From: CAWCTB01 sp963798275
GTDB lineage: Bacteria > Acidobacteriota > Terriglobia > Terriglobales > Acidobacteriaceae
Reading direction: 5' to 3'
NCBI GenBank assembly: GCA_963798275.1
Contig: CAWCTB010000029.1
Span: 1-64,000 of the forward strand
DNA: 64,000 nt
How positions within the stretch are numbered: position 1 is the stretch's first letter; every line of letters starts with the position of its first letter. Below are positions 28,093 through 37,954 of the stretch, piece by piece. Below the pieces are notes generated by a model. The model did no database searches and had not been told where the DNA came from. It saw nothing but the letters and a program-made list of their open reading frames with translations. A program made the translations under genes and the position numbers.

Positions 28093-29181
28093 CTACGCGA
28101 TGACCTCATCGGCTTGCGGCTGGTTCTTGCCTAATTGATGCATCGGCAGGGTCATTCTTACGGTCGTCCCCTCTCCCGGGCGGCTCTCCAACTGGACCTC
28201 CCCTCCGTGACTGCGAATGTAGCTCTGGCTGATACTCAGTCCTAGGCCTGTTCCCTGACCGCGCTTGGTGGTGAAGAAAGGCTCGAACACATGTGGCAGG
28301 ATATCGGCAGGGATACCACATCCGGTGTCGCTTACGCGAACTTCAATCATGTCGGCGAACTCGACTTTCGCCGCCGAGATCCTGATGCGTCCCCCCGGAG
28401 GTGTAGCCTGGGCTGCATTGAGTAGAAGATTCATCAGGATCTGTGACAACTGGTTGGCGTCAGCGCTTATGGTTGGCAAACTTGTGGGAACCTGGTTAAT
28501 CATTTCGATCTGGCGAAACATCGGATGATGTTCGAGAAATTTCAGCGTCTCCGACGTTAGGAGCGAGAGATTCACTTTGCTCAGGAGCAATGGCCCGGGC
28601 CTGGCGTAATTGAGAAGCCCACGTATCGTGGATGAAATACGTTTTGCCCCTTCAATACATTGTTCGATCTCGATTCGCTGTTCTGCAGATCCGCTCCTCC
28701 ATTCGAGTTCGAGGTGCGACAAGATGCCCAGGAGTGGGTTGTTGATTTCATGCGCCGCACCCAGAGCGAGTTGGGCCAGCGACGCGTATTTCTCATACTC
28801 GGCCAACTGAGACTCGAACTGCAGCTTTTCCTTGGCCAGCTCGCGCTCTTCTTCGAGACGCCGCACCAACTCTTGTTGCGCAACATTCCTCTCATACTCC
28901 CGGTGGCGGGCCAGTTCTTCCAAGGTCTCAATCTGCTTCTTGACCGACGAAGTGCGAACCCGGTAGACAGCAGCGACGACGATGGAGAGTACGAATCCAA
29001 CCGCAAGACCCCCCCAAAAACCCTCGGGCATGACGCCAGACGTTTGCCCTTGAGCTTGCGAATACGAGGGAAAGCTAGTCCACGCAGCCAGTAATAGCGC
29101 AAAGACGCGCCAACGTTTCCGCGACGGTGGCCGGCGAGCCGGACCAGGGACCCATGATCTCAGCCAGAACGAGAGGAACAT
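28093..29181 (-). CDS. Sensor histidine kinase 1
   Basis: This is a 362-residue kinase. The N-terminus has a first hydrophobic stretch (FALLLAAWTSFPSYS), a short exposed loop and a TM helix (GFWGGLAVGFVLSIVVAAVY). A coiled coil with many Glu/Arg follows, then the HisKA domain (AHEINNPLLGILSHLELE) and the ATPase domain with N box (NLLLNAAQATPPGG), G1 DTGCGIPADI, F box (FEPFFTTK) and G2 GTGLGLSI. The periplasmic part is too small for a classical ligand pocket, so it may sense through the membrane or through a partner. It pairs with the downstream NtrC-like regulator. Confidence 0.9.
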   Translation of the reverse strand: MFLSFWLRSWVPGPARRPPSRKRWRVFALLLAAWTSFPSYSQAQGQTSGVMPEGFWGGLAVGFVLSIVVAAVYRVRTSSVKKQIETLEELARHREYERNVAQQELVRRLEEERELAKEKLQFESQLAEYEKYASLAQLALGAAHEINNPLLGILSHLELEWRSGSAEQRIEIEQCIEGAKRISSTIRGLLNYARPGPLLLSKVNLSLLTSETLKFLEHHPMFRQIEMINQVPTSLPTISADANQLSQILMNLLLNAAQATPPGGRIRISAAKVEFADMIEVRVSDTGCGIPADILPHVFEPFFTTKRGQGTGLGLSISQSYIRSHGGEVQLESRPGEGTTVRMTLPMHQLGKNQPQADEVIA

Positions 29182-29224
29182 TTACCTCTCCCTCATGACC
29201 TTCTCTCGATCTCGAATCGCCAGC

Positions 29225-29240
29225 AGTGACCGCAGTCACC
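29225..29240. promoter_or_regulatory. CRP/FNR-family palindrome upstream of sensor kinase 1
   Basis: AGTGA-N6-TCACC, a perfect GTGA/TCAC inverted repeat, lies 44-60 bases before the kinase start. Two further copies of the same type (48471-48486 and 55132-55147) stand before other genes linked to the respiratory modules. All three have G just before TCAC. Site identity is inferred from sequence. Confidence 0.45.
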
Positions 29241-29293
29241 TTGACAGGTGATGCATCTGGAAAGGCTGATGGTGAGCCGGGAGACAACCGATG

Positions 29294-30511
29294 CTAATCC
29301 GCGACGCCGGCGATGATCGTTCTAACCACCTCTCCACCCGGAGAGAACACCACAAGGTCGGCGTCGGCTCCTGTTTGCAGGACGCCCTTATGCTTTTCTA
29401 TGCCCAGAACGCGCGCCGGATTCAGGGTCGCCATCCGAACGCTGTCCTGGAAACTCACTTTGGCGAAGCTCGACAGGTTGCGGATTGCCGTGTCCAGGGT
29501 GAGCACACTACCAGCGAGCCGGCCATTCGCTTCACAGCGGCCGTCACGAACTGTAACCTCGATCGCCCCCAGCTGGTAGATGCCGTCAGGCATACCAGTG
29601 GCACTGATCGCGTCAGTAATCAAAACGGCTCCGTCAACTCCCTTCGCGCGAACGAACAAGTCGACCACCAAGGGATCGACGTGGATTCCGTCAGCAATGA
29701 TGTCTGCGGTCAGTCGACGGTCCGTAAGCACGGCGCCAAGCAGGCCGGGATCGCGGTGTTCGAGCGGACGCATGGCATTGAACGTGTGAGTGGCGTGGCA
29801 CGCCCCGGCAGCGATGCCCGCCAATGCTTCGGGCAAGTTCGCATCAGAGTGTCCCAGGCTCACGCATACACCGCGGGCCGCCGCTTCGCCAATCAGGTCC
29901 AGCGCGCCTTCCAACTCCGGCGCAATCGTCAGAACCCGCACTTGTGAGGAAGCCGCCTCCCACATTTCATTGAACAGCTCGATAGATGCTGTTCTCAGTA
30001 ATTCCGGCGGATGAACCCCCCGGCGCACATGGCTCAGAAACGGGCCTTCCAGGTGAACTCCCAGCGGTACTGCACGGGTGCGATCGGAGCGTCGCCTCGC
30101 CGAGGAAGTCGCTTTTCCAAGACCTGACAACGACCGCAGCGTCTTCTCGATTGGAGCGGTAACGGTCGTGGGACAGTAACTGGTCACGCCGTGACGTGCC
30201 ATCGCCTGCTCGATTGCCGTCAGACTCACCTCTGTGCCTTCCATCACGTCATGACCGGCTCCGCCATGAACATGAATGTCAATCAGGCCGGGGGTCAATA
30301 TGCAGTCGCCGAGATCAACCACTTTTGCATTCGGCGGTATTTCAACTTGATCGCGCATGCCGATGGCAACGATCATGCCGTCCTCAATCACGACAGTGCC
30401 GTCATCGACTTTTTGTGTTGGAGTAAGAATCTGCCGCGCCAGGAGAACAGTGAGCAAGCGGGACCTCGGTAAGTCTTGATGGAATGCTGGACCGATTGTA
30501 AGCGTACCCAC
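29294..30511 (-). CDS. nagA: N-acetylglucosamine-6-phosphate deacetylase
   Basis: This amidohydrolase removes acetate from GlcNAc-6-phosphate in amino-sugar and cell-wall recycling. Metal and substrate motifs in order are DIHVHGGAGHD, GVHLEGPFLS, SLGHSDA, CHATHTFNAM and LITDAISATG (catalytic Asp). The C-terminal composite beta-barrel (GVLQTGADADLVVFSP) is present. The first 20 residues of the longest frame (405 aa) do not look like NagA. A TTG start at about residue 20 (LLTVLLARQ) may be the real one, giving about 386 residues, which is normal. There is no nagB or PTS gene next to it in the window. Confidence 0.9.
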   Translation of the reverse strand: MGTLTIGPAFHQDLPRSRLLTVLLARQILTPTQKVDDGTVVIEDGMIVAIGMRDQVEIPPNAKVVDLGDCILTPGLIDIHVHGGAGHDVMEGTEVSLTAIEQAMARHGVTSYCPTTVTAPIEKTLRSLSGLGKATSSARRRSDRTRAVPLGVHLEGPFLSHVRRGVHPPELLRTASIELFNEMWEAASSQVRVLTIAPELEGALDLIGEAAARGVCVSLGHSDANLPEALAGIAAGACHATHTFNAMRPLEHRDPGLLGAVLTDRRLTADIIADGIHVDPLVVDLFVRAKGVDGAVLITDAISATGMPDGIYQLGAIEVTVRDGRCEANGRLAGSVLTLDTAIRNLSSFAKVSFQDSVRMATLNPARVLGIEKHKGVLQTGADADLVVFSPGGEVVRTIIAGVAD

Positions 30512-30800
30512 GGCTGGGCCCCAACATCACAACGTGGCCAATCAATGCAACCGCTAGACGGCCCACCACTCGACCGTCGTTACAGAGTCAGGTTCAGGGA
30601 TGACTTTGGTGGTTAGCGGGGTCTCTTCGGTGAAACTGACTCACGGTGCAGTGATTGAAGGCTCAGGGCCGTTCTCCCATCTCTGGTATACTTCGACCAG
30701 CGCTGTTCTGGCCTCTCGCGTTGCGGAGCAGTGCTGATGCGCATCTGACCCGCCGTTTGAACTCAGCACAACGGGCGATGCGCGCGATTTCTCAGCAAGT
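30512..30800. other. Intergenic region with no gene seen
   Basis: Between nagA and the tRNA-Pro I see no coding frame with gene-like composition on either strand. A TATACT at 30697 resembles a -10 element, but no -35 stands at 16-18 bases, so the tRNA promoter is not identified. Confidence 0.4.
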
Positions 30801-30877
<77 letters not shown>

Positions 30878-31097
30878 TTTAATTCCAACAACTTAGGGGA
30901 CCGGCAAAAGCCTGAAACCCGGCTCACCTGGTTTTGACCCAGGTGCTCCAGTTTAGGATCGCGACCCGCATAAATAGTGCACCGTGTGCTCCTCGAGCGG
31001 TGCGGAGGCCACCTTCAAAATCGACTACAGCGCTGTAGCGAAAAAAACAGGGTCCCCACTCGAGCCACAAGCTGTTGAATCGAAACCGCATCTTCAG

Positions 31098-32855
31098 TCA
31101 AAGGTCGACGACCAGGTCTGCGCTTGGCTGCGCGCAGCAAACGAGCACATTTCCTGAAGATGGTCTTTCGAGTGGTTCGGGGTTGTATGTGATAGACCCG
31201 CCAATCAGACCTGTCATGCAGGTGTGACATACCCCGGTGCGGCATGACCATCTAGCTGGAACATCGCACGCCTCAGCCAGCTCAAGCAGGCTCGCGAATT
31301 TCGGATCCCACTGAACGGTGATCCCGCTACGCGCGAACGACACTGAGGGCCCGGGGCCGGCGGGTCCGCGTGGCAGGTGCGGCGTGTGAGCAACCTGTGC
31401 CATGCCAGGTGTAATAGTATCCAGAGCGCCGAAGGTTTCCACATGGACATTCTGGGGGGCCACATCCCAGTTTTGAAGCCCGTCACGCATGGCTTGCAAG
31501 AATGACGACGGGCCACAGAGATAAAAATCACTATTCCGTGGCACTCCAATCTTCTCGAGCAAGACCACGTCAACGTGACCTGAAGCATCGAAGTCCACCT
31601 GCAGTTGATCAGCTGCAGTGGGCCTGCTGTAGACGATATAGCTTCGGCCGTGAGAAAGCTGCTTTACAAGAAGACGCGATTCTTGCGCAAAGGGATGATC
31701 GGAGCGATTGCGCGCTCCATAAATCCACCAGACTTGCCGTTCTGATGTTTCCGCGGCGAGCACGTGCAGCATCGATAGAACTGGCGTCGCGCCGACGCCG
31801 GCGCTTAGCAGGACCACAGGGTTGTCGCCCGGTCGTAGAGTAAATACTCCCCGCGGCGCGCTGACATCCAGCACATCGCCTGCCCGGACCTGGGTGCACA
31901 AGTATGAGCTCCCAATCCCATTCGCTTCGCTTTTAATGCTGATGCGGAAATGGTCGTCCGCTGGCAAATCAGACAACGAATAGCTGCGAAGAATCGGTGG
32001 TTTACTTGGATCCACTTGCAACCGTAAGACAACAAATTGACCTGGCTGAGCAGGTGGGATAGGTTGATCGTCGGTCGGCTCCAGAGTGAACGAGGTCACG
32101 CTATCGCTTTCCTTACGGATATGCGCGACTCGCATCCGTCTGAATCCAGACCATGCTGGTGCTGACTCCTCACTCGCGAGCCCGGGATTACCTCTCGTGA
32201 ATTTCCCACTCAATTCTTGCGTGAGGACTGCCTGGAATGAAGTTCGCCAACCCTTGCTCAGTGGAGGAATCCGAAGCGCGCGTTGTAGTTGCTCGCTCGA
32301 ATGTCCCGGCAAATACAGGAGAGCATCAATTTCAGCCACCGTCATCCGTTCGGGACCATCAGCAATCTTTACTATGTCGTCGCCAGCACCGACTTCTCCT
32401 TCCTGCAACACGCGAAAGTAAAATCCCGGTCGGTGATGTTCTACGAGCAGGGCTGGCATGCGAGGTTCATTCATGCGGATGCCGACGCGGTAGCAGGTTA
32501 CGCGCGGTTGTGTTACTTCAAACAGCGCGGTGCCAATGCGGTATCGGTCACCGATGCAGACCCCTTCATCTAGAAGTCCTTCAACTGTGAAGTTTTCTCC
32601 GAACTGGCCGAAACTGAAATCATTGCGGCTCAGAAACCGTTCCCAGTAATGATAGGAGTCCATCTGGTAGACAAATACGGCGCGGTGCTCTCCACCGTGA
32701 CCTGTGAGATCCCCTTGCGCGTCGCCATCAATGTTAAGCTTGCGCACTATCCGCCGTTCCATGACGGGAAATTTCCAGACTGCGGTTCGGACAGTCTTGC
32801 CCTTCCATGGCACTTCGCGTGGAAGACCGACATTAACTGAGAGCAGCCGGGCCAT
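31098..32855 (-). CDS. MOSC domain fused to FAD/2Fe-2S oxidoreductase
   Basis: This is a 585-residue fusion. Residues 1-220 are a MOSC domain of the YiiM type (QGDLTGHGGEHRAVFVYQ, FGENFTVEGLLD, VTQPRVTCYRVGIRM), a family that handles molybdenum cofactor sulfur and N-hydroxylated substrates. Residues about 240-490 form a ferredoxin-reductase module with the FAD motif LRSYSLSD and a NAD region (VVLLSAGVGATPVLSML). Residues about 495-585 are a plant-type [2Fe-2S] ferredoxin with CRTGVCHTC and a later CCAQP. YiiM proteins are usually single-domain with separate redox partners, and here the chain is built in. It lies 109 bases downstream of the redoxin gene on the same strand. Confidence 0.85.
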   Translation of the reverse strand: MARLLSVNVGLPREVPWKGKTVRTAVWKFPVMERRIVRKLNIDGDAQGDLTGHGGEHRAVFVYQMDSYHYWERFLSRNDFSFGQFGENFTVEGLLDEGVCIGDRYRIGTALFEVTQPRVTCYRVGIRMNEPRMPALLVEHHRPGFYFRVLQEGEVGAGDDIVKIADGPERMTVAEIDALLYLPGHSSEQLQRALRIPPLSKGWRTSFQAVLTQELSGKFTRGNPGLASEESAPAWSGFRRMRVAHIRKESDSVTSFTLEPTDDQPIPPAQPGQFVVLRLQVDPSKPPILRSYSLSDLPADDHFRISIKSEANGIGSSYLCTQVRAGDVLDVSAPRGVFTLRPGDNPVVLLSAGVGATPVLSMLHVLAAETSERQVWWIYGARNRSDHPFAQESRLLVKQLSHGRSYIVYSRPTAADQLQVDFDASGHVDVVLLEKIGVPRNSDFYLCGPSSFLQAMRDGLQNWDVAPQNVHVETFGALDTITPGMAQVAHTPHLPRGPAGPGPSVSFARSGITVQWDPKFASLLELAEACDVPARWSCRTGVCHTCMTGLIGGSITYNPEPLERPSSGNVLVCCAQPSADLVVDL

Positions 32856-32964
32856 CAGTGCCTCCTCCTCGGCGAATCCGGCAAAATCGACGTCGACGAC
32901 CGTCTGCCGAGCACTTCCTGCTTACCATTGGCGTCACCGCTCTGCTTCCGCTCCACGGGGGCTG

Positions 32965-33543
32965 CTACGCATCCGTGCGCTTGTTCCACCCGTGGAAGGG
33001 CGAGTAGTCGCCCGAGTTCCAAGCCTCACGGAGTCCCGGGGTGCTCAGATCCCAGTCGGGGCGGATCTCGCTCGTCACGGCCCGCAGGTCGTGCCAGAGG
33101 TCGACGACGGATGGGCGGCCCCAGAACCAGTAACCATTGTAGATGCGATGGATCACGAGGCCCGGCTTGTGTACGAGCGTATGCGGGATCATCGGGTTGT
33201 GCTCGGGGTCGGTGTACTCCCGGATGTCGAGGTCTTTCTGAACCGTTCGGTCAGGGTCGGAGAGGAAGGTCCACTGGGCGCCGACCGACGCACGGAACTC
33301 CTGGAGCGTGTGATGGTCGTCGGTGGAAATGGTGGCGATCTGGGTGTATGCCACGGCGACCTTAGGGTAGAACGCGGCGAGTTCCAGATGCTGCTGGTGC
33401 TCCTTCGGGCAGTAATGGCCGCGCGCGAGCGTGAGGATGAGCGGGTCAGCTGCCTGGAGCTGGCTCAGCTTGCGCAGTGTGCCGGTGTGATCGGGCAGCT
33501 CGTAGTCGGGAAAGGTGCCTCCGGACACGATGTCAGAACGCAT
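32965..33543 (-). CDS. Redoxin-like protein (AhpC/TSA superfamily)
   Basis: This is a 192-residue protein with a thioredoxin-type start (GGTFPDYELPDHTGTLRKLS) and a strand-helix with the only Cys (ARGHYCPKEHQQH), the position of the peroxidatic Cys in peroxiredoxins. There is no resolving Cys. The 'WTFLSDPDRTVQKDL' block matches the 'fpLlsD....ak.y' part of the AhpC family, and the C-terminus is extended. Redoxins of this kind are often annotated as peroxiredoxin-like without proven peroxidase activity. It is encoded just before the MOSC-reductase gene, so a shared redox role is possible. Confidence 0.75.
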   Translation of the reverse strand: MRSDIVSGGTFPDYELPDHTGTLRKLSQLQAADPLILTLARGHYCPKEHQQHLELAAFYPKVAVAYTQIATISTDDHHTLQEFRASVGAQWTFLSDPDRTVQKDLDIREYTDPEHNPMIPHTLVHKPGLVIHRIYNGYWFWGRPSVVDLWHDLRAVTSEIRPDWDLSTPGLREAWNSGDYSPFHGWNKRTDA

Positions 33544-33706
33544 GGTTGGACTCCTGCATGGCGATCAATTCGGTGTCGCCGATGTAGGCACGCAAACTTT
33601 CTCAATAAAGGGGTTCACCCCACCGGAATCATAGCCGAGACGACTGTAAGCAGGAGCCTCTCAGGTAATTCATTCTCAAGCTATTCAGCATTTCGGCGAA
33701 GCACAG

Positions 33707-36700
33707 CTATTTTGGTTGACTAATGTAGTTACATTCCGACCCGCTCGTGCCGATATCCACCAGCTTATAAGAGGTGTTCCAGTAGCCATCGGACGGGAAG
33801 GCAGCTGGCGGAGGCGGTCCGGGCTTGGCATATTTGTCGAACTCGGGTTGTATCGTAAAGCTGAACCCGAAGCATCCCTTGGTCGGACAATCAAGCTCCT
33901 TCGTTCCCCACGAGCAGACAGAATCGTCTTTGCAATCGGAACCTGCCTTGCAGCCGCAACTGGATCCATTCCATGAGCAATAGCTGACCGGCTTGCAGAA
34001 ATTGACCTTGTCGTTCGTGAACTCCTTAGCGTAGGCACTCAGGTCGACCTTCACCTTCAGCCATCCGGAGACTTCGTCATACTTCGCCGACATCACGAAG
34101 TCCGGGTCATTCGCCGGTTTGGGATTAAAGCCGTACACCTGCGAGTTGATATTGACGCGGAAGCGGCCAACGCTTCCCTCGACCGTCGCCTGGTTGGCTT
34201 TGGCGCCCACGTACATCCAGTATTCCACCTGTGTGTCGGGTTTGCCGTAGATGAGATACAGGTAATAGGTTTGTCCGGAAAGGAAGACGCTTCTTCCCTC
34301 CTGCAAAGGTATGCCGACCTGCTGGATTAGAGGTACGGTCGTGTCGATGTAATACCAGCCGTGGTTCGCAGTAAGGGAGCCGCGCTGTCCGGTGCTCTGT
34401 CCCATCATGTATATGCGGCCCGGACGATGGGTTGGATCGGTCATGCACTTGGGATCGGCATCGCACTCGGCATTGTCTTCCGGGGTCCAGTTTTGCCGAA
34501 ACAGGGGGACACCGTAGCAGTGGGTACACGCCCAACCCCAGTTTCTTCCTCCATCAAGGGCTTTGCCGCATTCTGCCTTGTAATCCCAGCGGGTGCATTT
34601 CGGAGGATCGAGACAGACATCGGTCACCGACTTCAAGGCGCACCCCGCGATGACAGCTGTGCTCACGTACTCGTAGGGACTGGTAATGGCGGTCGCCGGT
34701 GTGCCTTTTTGATCCGCGGTATCGTGTTTGTCGGAAGAACATTCAGGCACGACCTTGGGGGCGCGAAAGAAATCGTCCAAGTTGATGGACAGAGTCTCGC
34801 GGGGCTCGGGCTGCACGTCAGCCAGCAACCCGGTTAAGGAACCATCGTCATCGTTGAGCACGGTCTGGCGGTCGATATCGTTAAAGGGCTGGAAAAGATC
34901 GGGCGTCCAGGTACAGTAGCGCTTGCTGGTCGCATCTTGATTCAAGGTGAAAGTGTTCGGCAGGAACAGCGGTTCGACCACAAAGTGCCGGATGTCGACG
35001 TTCCGGAAGACCAGGTTCTTCGAGTGGAAGGCAGGTGGATAGTAGAATCCGTTCTCTTGCTTCCACGCAATAGCCGCGTTCGGGATATAGCACGTCTTTC
35101 CACCAGTGCCCTGCAGTAGTCCCTTCGCATGCCCATACATGTACTTGCTCGCATTGCAGACCCCGGTGCCTCCGCTACTCGCGTCACGACCAGATGGGGT
35201 GCAATCAGGAACTACCCTCGCCTTGATGTCGAGATAGGCATTGGAGTCCTGGAAGGACGGCCCGTCGTAGATATTAAACATGCGCTGCCCGGCATTGAAC
35301 GGTGTTATCGGAATACTGATCCCGTTCGCACTCGACAGACAGTAGCCACCAGGGATGTTCTTGCTGTCGGCGTTGTCGCACTTGGAAATTCCATTGGCGG
35401 CAAAAGGTCCGAAATCAGACGAGTAGGACGCAGTGGTAGGTCCGCTCTCCGTTTGGGCCTGCCCAACAAACACTGTCCGCAGCGCCACGTCCCAATTCCC
35501 CAATGCGCTATCCGAACGGGTGTAGCCTCCGCCGGTGACAAGGGTCAATCCGGGCCCGAGTTGATCGGTAATGGCACTGTCGGTCACCAACTTCCACCAG
35601 GGCCGCAACCAGATCGAAGAGAAGTTTTTCTGGGCAAAATTGAACGAAGTGGTGTAGTGGTCAAGAACCGTGGCCACGCAATTGGTCTCATCATCCGGAG
35701 CGCCCGTGCCGGTTCCGTTGCACTTATTGTTCTTCGGATCGGTGTCGGTTCCGCAATCGCCCGTCAGATTGTTACACTTTGTGGGGTCGCGCAGGCCGGT
35801 CAAGATCGGATAGTAGTCAAGCACAGTCTTTGGCGGCGGCCCGGGCGGGACTGAAGGTCCAGCGCCAGGCAAAGCTGTGACCGTAGTGGCAGATTTCGCT
35901 CCAAAGCCGTCGCATCCACTATTGAGTTGGCCGATTTCCATGAACGAGAACATCGCGGTGGAGCAGGCATTTCCCACAAACGACTTGAGCGGCGTCGTCC
36001 CAGAGTTGAAGTCCCTTAGACCGGGGAGGTCCTGCAGTCCGCGCTGCCGCGAGGCATAGCCCACCCAATATTCGTAGCGTGAAGGTCCGCTGTTCGCGCC
36101 CGCGGGCATCCAGTAGCAAAGGCCACACGACGCGGCGCCCGCCGCCATGTTGTACTGGAAATCGTTCCAGCCGTTCATAATCCAGAAAATGCTGGGATGT
36201 TGCCAGTCGCTGTTATAGGGGTCTACGTTGTTGCGGATGTCCACATTCGCCAGGATGCCCGGCGCCAAGCGTGGATTCTGAGTATTCTCCACGCCCGCTC
36301 GCGCCAGGACGCCCAGGTTCGCATAGATCTTGTTGTCCGTCTCACTTCCGTCTTCGATATAGAAACCATGACCAATCGACTTCCATCCCACATTGCGCGC
36401 CACCAACGCACCCTGAGTGCCATGAACCGTGATCCAGCGCGTCATTGATTCGCTGATCGAGCAGTCCTTGACAAACGTGTCGGGCGGCACTTTGCGCGAC
36501 ATGTGGAAGTGCACGGGATAGCGCGCGATGGTTCCACCCTGTCCGAGCTGGTGGAATTCCACACCCTGAATCTGCAGTTGCTTGAAACCCTGGCGGAACA
36601 TCAGGTGGCCGCCAAAGTAGTTCCCCGGTACGGGTGGAAATTGCTTGTCATTCGGCTGCGGGGGATTGTTGTCCGTCGGGCTTTGGCCCTCCGAAACGAT

Positions 36701-37954
36701 TCGGATGCTGCGCGTCAATAATCCCACGGCCGCGCGGGTTTCCACCGAATCGCGGTCCAGCTTCAACTTGCCCTGGATATCCGACGGTATGGAGTATGCC
36801 TTGCCGTTATGCGGCCACAGGAAGCCTCCTGTCTTCTGCGTTCCGTCGTCGAGGACAACCGCGCTGATGACAATTGTCGTATTGTCGCCGCCAGGAGTGG
36901 CGCTGGCGATGATCGCCTCTTCGGCATGACCGGGCAGGTAGTCTGTAGGGGAGACTACAATATGGTCGCCCGGCTCCCAGTCCACCGCGCCGCTGACCGT
37001 GAACGTCTTGTCGCCAGTCTTGATCTTGGAGGTGAGCCTGGTCCAACTGGTCCCTGTATTCTTAGGGTCTGGAGTAAGTCCGTCGAAGGTCGACCCTTTC
37101 TTGCCAAACAACCGTAGCGTACCGCCGTAGGAAACGGCTAGCACCTTACGCCCGAAGTAGCCTCCCGGCAGATCCGCCTTGTCGACGTCGTACTGGTAGA
37201 AGCAATCGCCCTGCGGGTCGTCAGGATTGGGCTGGCAGGAACCGGGATAGATGCCTGCCATCTGGTTTTTGGTGAAGATGGTCGGGTCAACCCCGCAATA
37301 TATGTCATCGTTGCCGTTCTGGTCCTGACAGTTGGGTCCAGCGACGTTGTTCGCACCCCACAAGTGAATCGTGACCAGCCCTCCTTTCGCCCCGATCGCA
37401 TCCGTGTCGTTGTCGGATCCAGCTTGTAGCGTGCCCCCGTTCAAAACGAGGATCGAAGATGCGATCAGATCAAGCTGAGCATCGCTGAAGGTCAGAGTTC
37501 CGCCGTTGTGAAGGAAGACCCAATGATAGTGATAGCTTCCGCCAGGGACCAGCGTGCTGTCTCCGGGATGCCCGAGCTTTCCGTCTGCCACGCACGGTCC
37601 AACCACATGCAGGTCCGAACCGTAGTCGCCGGCCGGCAACGATTCAGGATTGTTCGGATCGGTAATCCCTTTTCCACAATAGATGATCGGGAACGTCTGT
37701 CCTTTGACCTTCGGCTGCTTATGAGTCAAGACAACGCCCATGGGGTGATCCATCGGCTGCCCCTGCTCCATCGTCTGCGCGGACAGGATGGGCAAAGCCG
37801 ACGTCAGTATCAAGAGCCCCGACACACCGGCTAGGCGGGCAATCGTCTTTCGGGATGGATCGCCTCGCATGTTGTTGGGCGGTGCTGCCAGGAGGCGGCC
37901 GAGAGTAGTAATCGGACCAACTATCAAACCAAAGAGAAGTCGCTGGCGAGACAT
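33707..37954 (-). CDS. Large secreted G8-domain protein (CEMIP-like)
   Basis: The ATG at 37954 has AAGGAGA seven bases upstream, giving about 1,415 residues. A signal segment (LAGVSGLLILTSALPILSA) is followed by a G8 domain: pairs of Gly (GGTLTFSDAQLDLIASS, GGTLQAGSDNDTD), then KVLAVSYGGTLRLFGKKG and the AVDWEPGDHIVV strand. A long right-handed beta-helix region with HFHMSRK and VHGTQGALVARNVG follows, as in animal CEMIP/TMEM2 proteins that act on hyaluronan. The C-terminal 300 residues are Cys-rich (CSWNGSSCGCKAGSDC), suggesting disulfides in an extracellular module. It is probably surface-exposed or released. It has no operon partners. Confidence 0.8.
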   Translation of the reverse strand: MSRQRLLFGLIVGPITTLGRLLAAPPNNMRGDPSRKTIARLAGVSGLLILTSALPILSAQTMEQGQPMDHPMGVVLTHKQPKVKGQTFPIIYCGKGITDPNNPESLPAGDYGSDLHVVGPCVADGKLGHPGDSTLVPGGSYHYHWVFLHNGGTLTFSDAQLDLIASSILVLNGGTLQAGSDNDTDAIGAKGGLVTIHLWGANNVAGPNCQDQNGNDDIYCGVDPTIFTKNQMAGIYPGSCQPNPDDPQGDCFYQYDVDKADLPGGYFGRKVLAVSYGGTLRLFGKKGSTFDGLTPDPKNTGTSWTRLTSKIKTGDKTFTVSGAVDWEPGDHIVVSPTDYLPGHAEEAIIASATPGGDNTTIVISAVVLDDGTQKTGGFLWPHNGKAYSIPSDIQGKLKLDRDSVETRAAVGLLTRSIRIVSEGQSPTDNNPPQPNDKQFPPVPGNYFGGHLMFRQGFKQLQIQGVEFHQLGQGGTIARYPVHFHMSRKVPPDTFVKDCSISESMTRWITVHGTQGALVARNVGWKSIGHGFYIEDGSETDNKIYANLGVLARAGVENTQNPRLAPGILANVDIRNNVDPYNSDWQHPSIFWIMNGWNDFQYNMAAGAASCGLCYWMPAGANSGPSRYEYWVGYASRQRGLQDLPGLRDFNSGTTPLKSFVGNACSTAMFSFMEIGQLNSGCDGFGAKSATTVTALPGAGPSVPPGPPPKTVLDYYPILTGLRDPTKCNNLTGDCGTDTDPKNNKCNGTGTGAPDDETNCVATVLDHYTTSFNFAQKNFSSIWLRPWWKLVTDSAITDQLGPGLTLVTGGGYTRSDSALGNWDVALRTVFVGQAQTESGPTTASYSSDFGPFAANGISKCDNADSKNIPGGYCLSSANGISIPITPFNAGQRMFNIYDGPSFQDSNAYLDIKARVVPDCTPSGRDASSGGTGVCNASKYMYGHAKGLLQGTGGKTCYIPNAAIAWKQENGFYYPPAFHSKNLVFRNVDIRHFVVEPLFLPNTFTLNQDATSKRYCTWTPDLFQPFNDIDRQTVLNDDDGSLTGLLADVQPEPRETLSINLDDFFRAPKVVPECSSDKHDTADQKGTPATAITSPYEYVSTAVIAGCALKSVTDVCLDPPKCTRWDYKAECGKALDGGRNWGWACTHCYGVPLFRQNWTPEDNAECDADPKCMTDPTHRPGRIYMMGQSTGQRGSLTANHGWYYIDTTVPLIQQVGIPLQEGRSVFLSGQTYYLYLIYGKPDTQVEYWMYVGAKANQATVEGSVGRFRVNINSQVYGFNPKPANDPDFVMSAKYDEVSGWLKVKVDLSAYAKEFTNDKVNFCKPVSYCSWNGSSCGCKAGSDCKDDSVCSWGTKELDCPTKGCFGFSFTIQPEFDKYAKPGPPPPAAFPSDGYWNTSYKLVDIGTSGSECNYISQPK

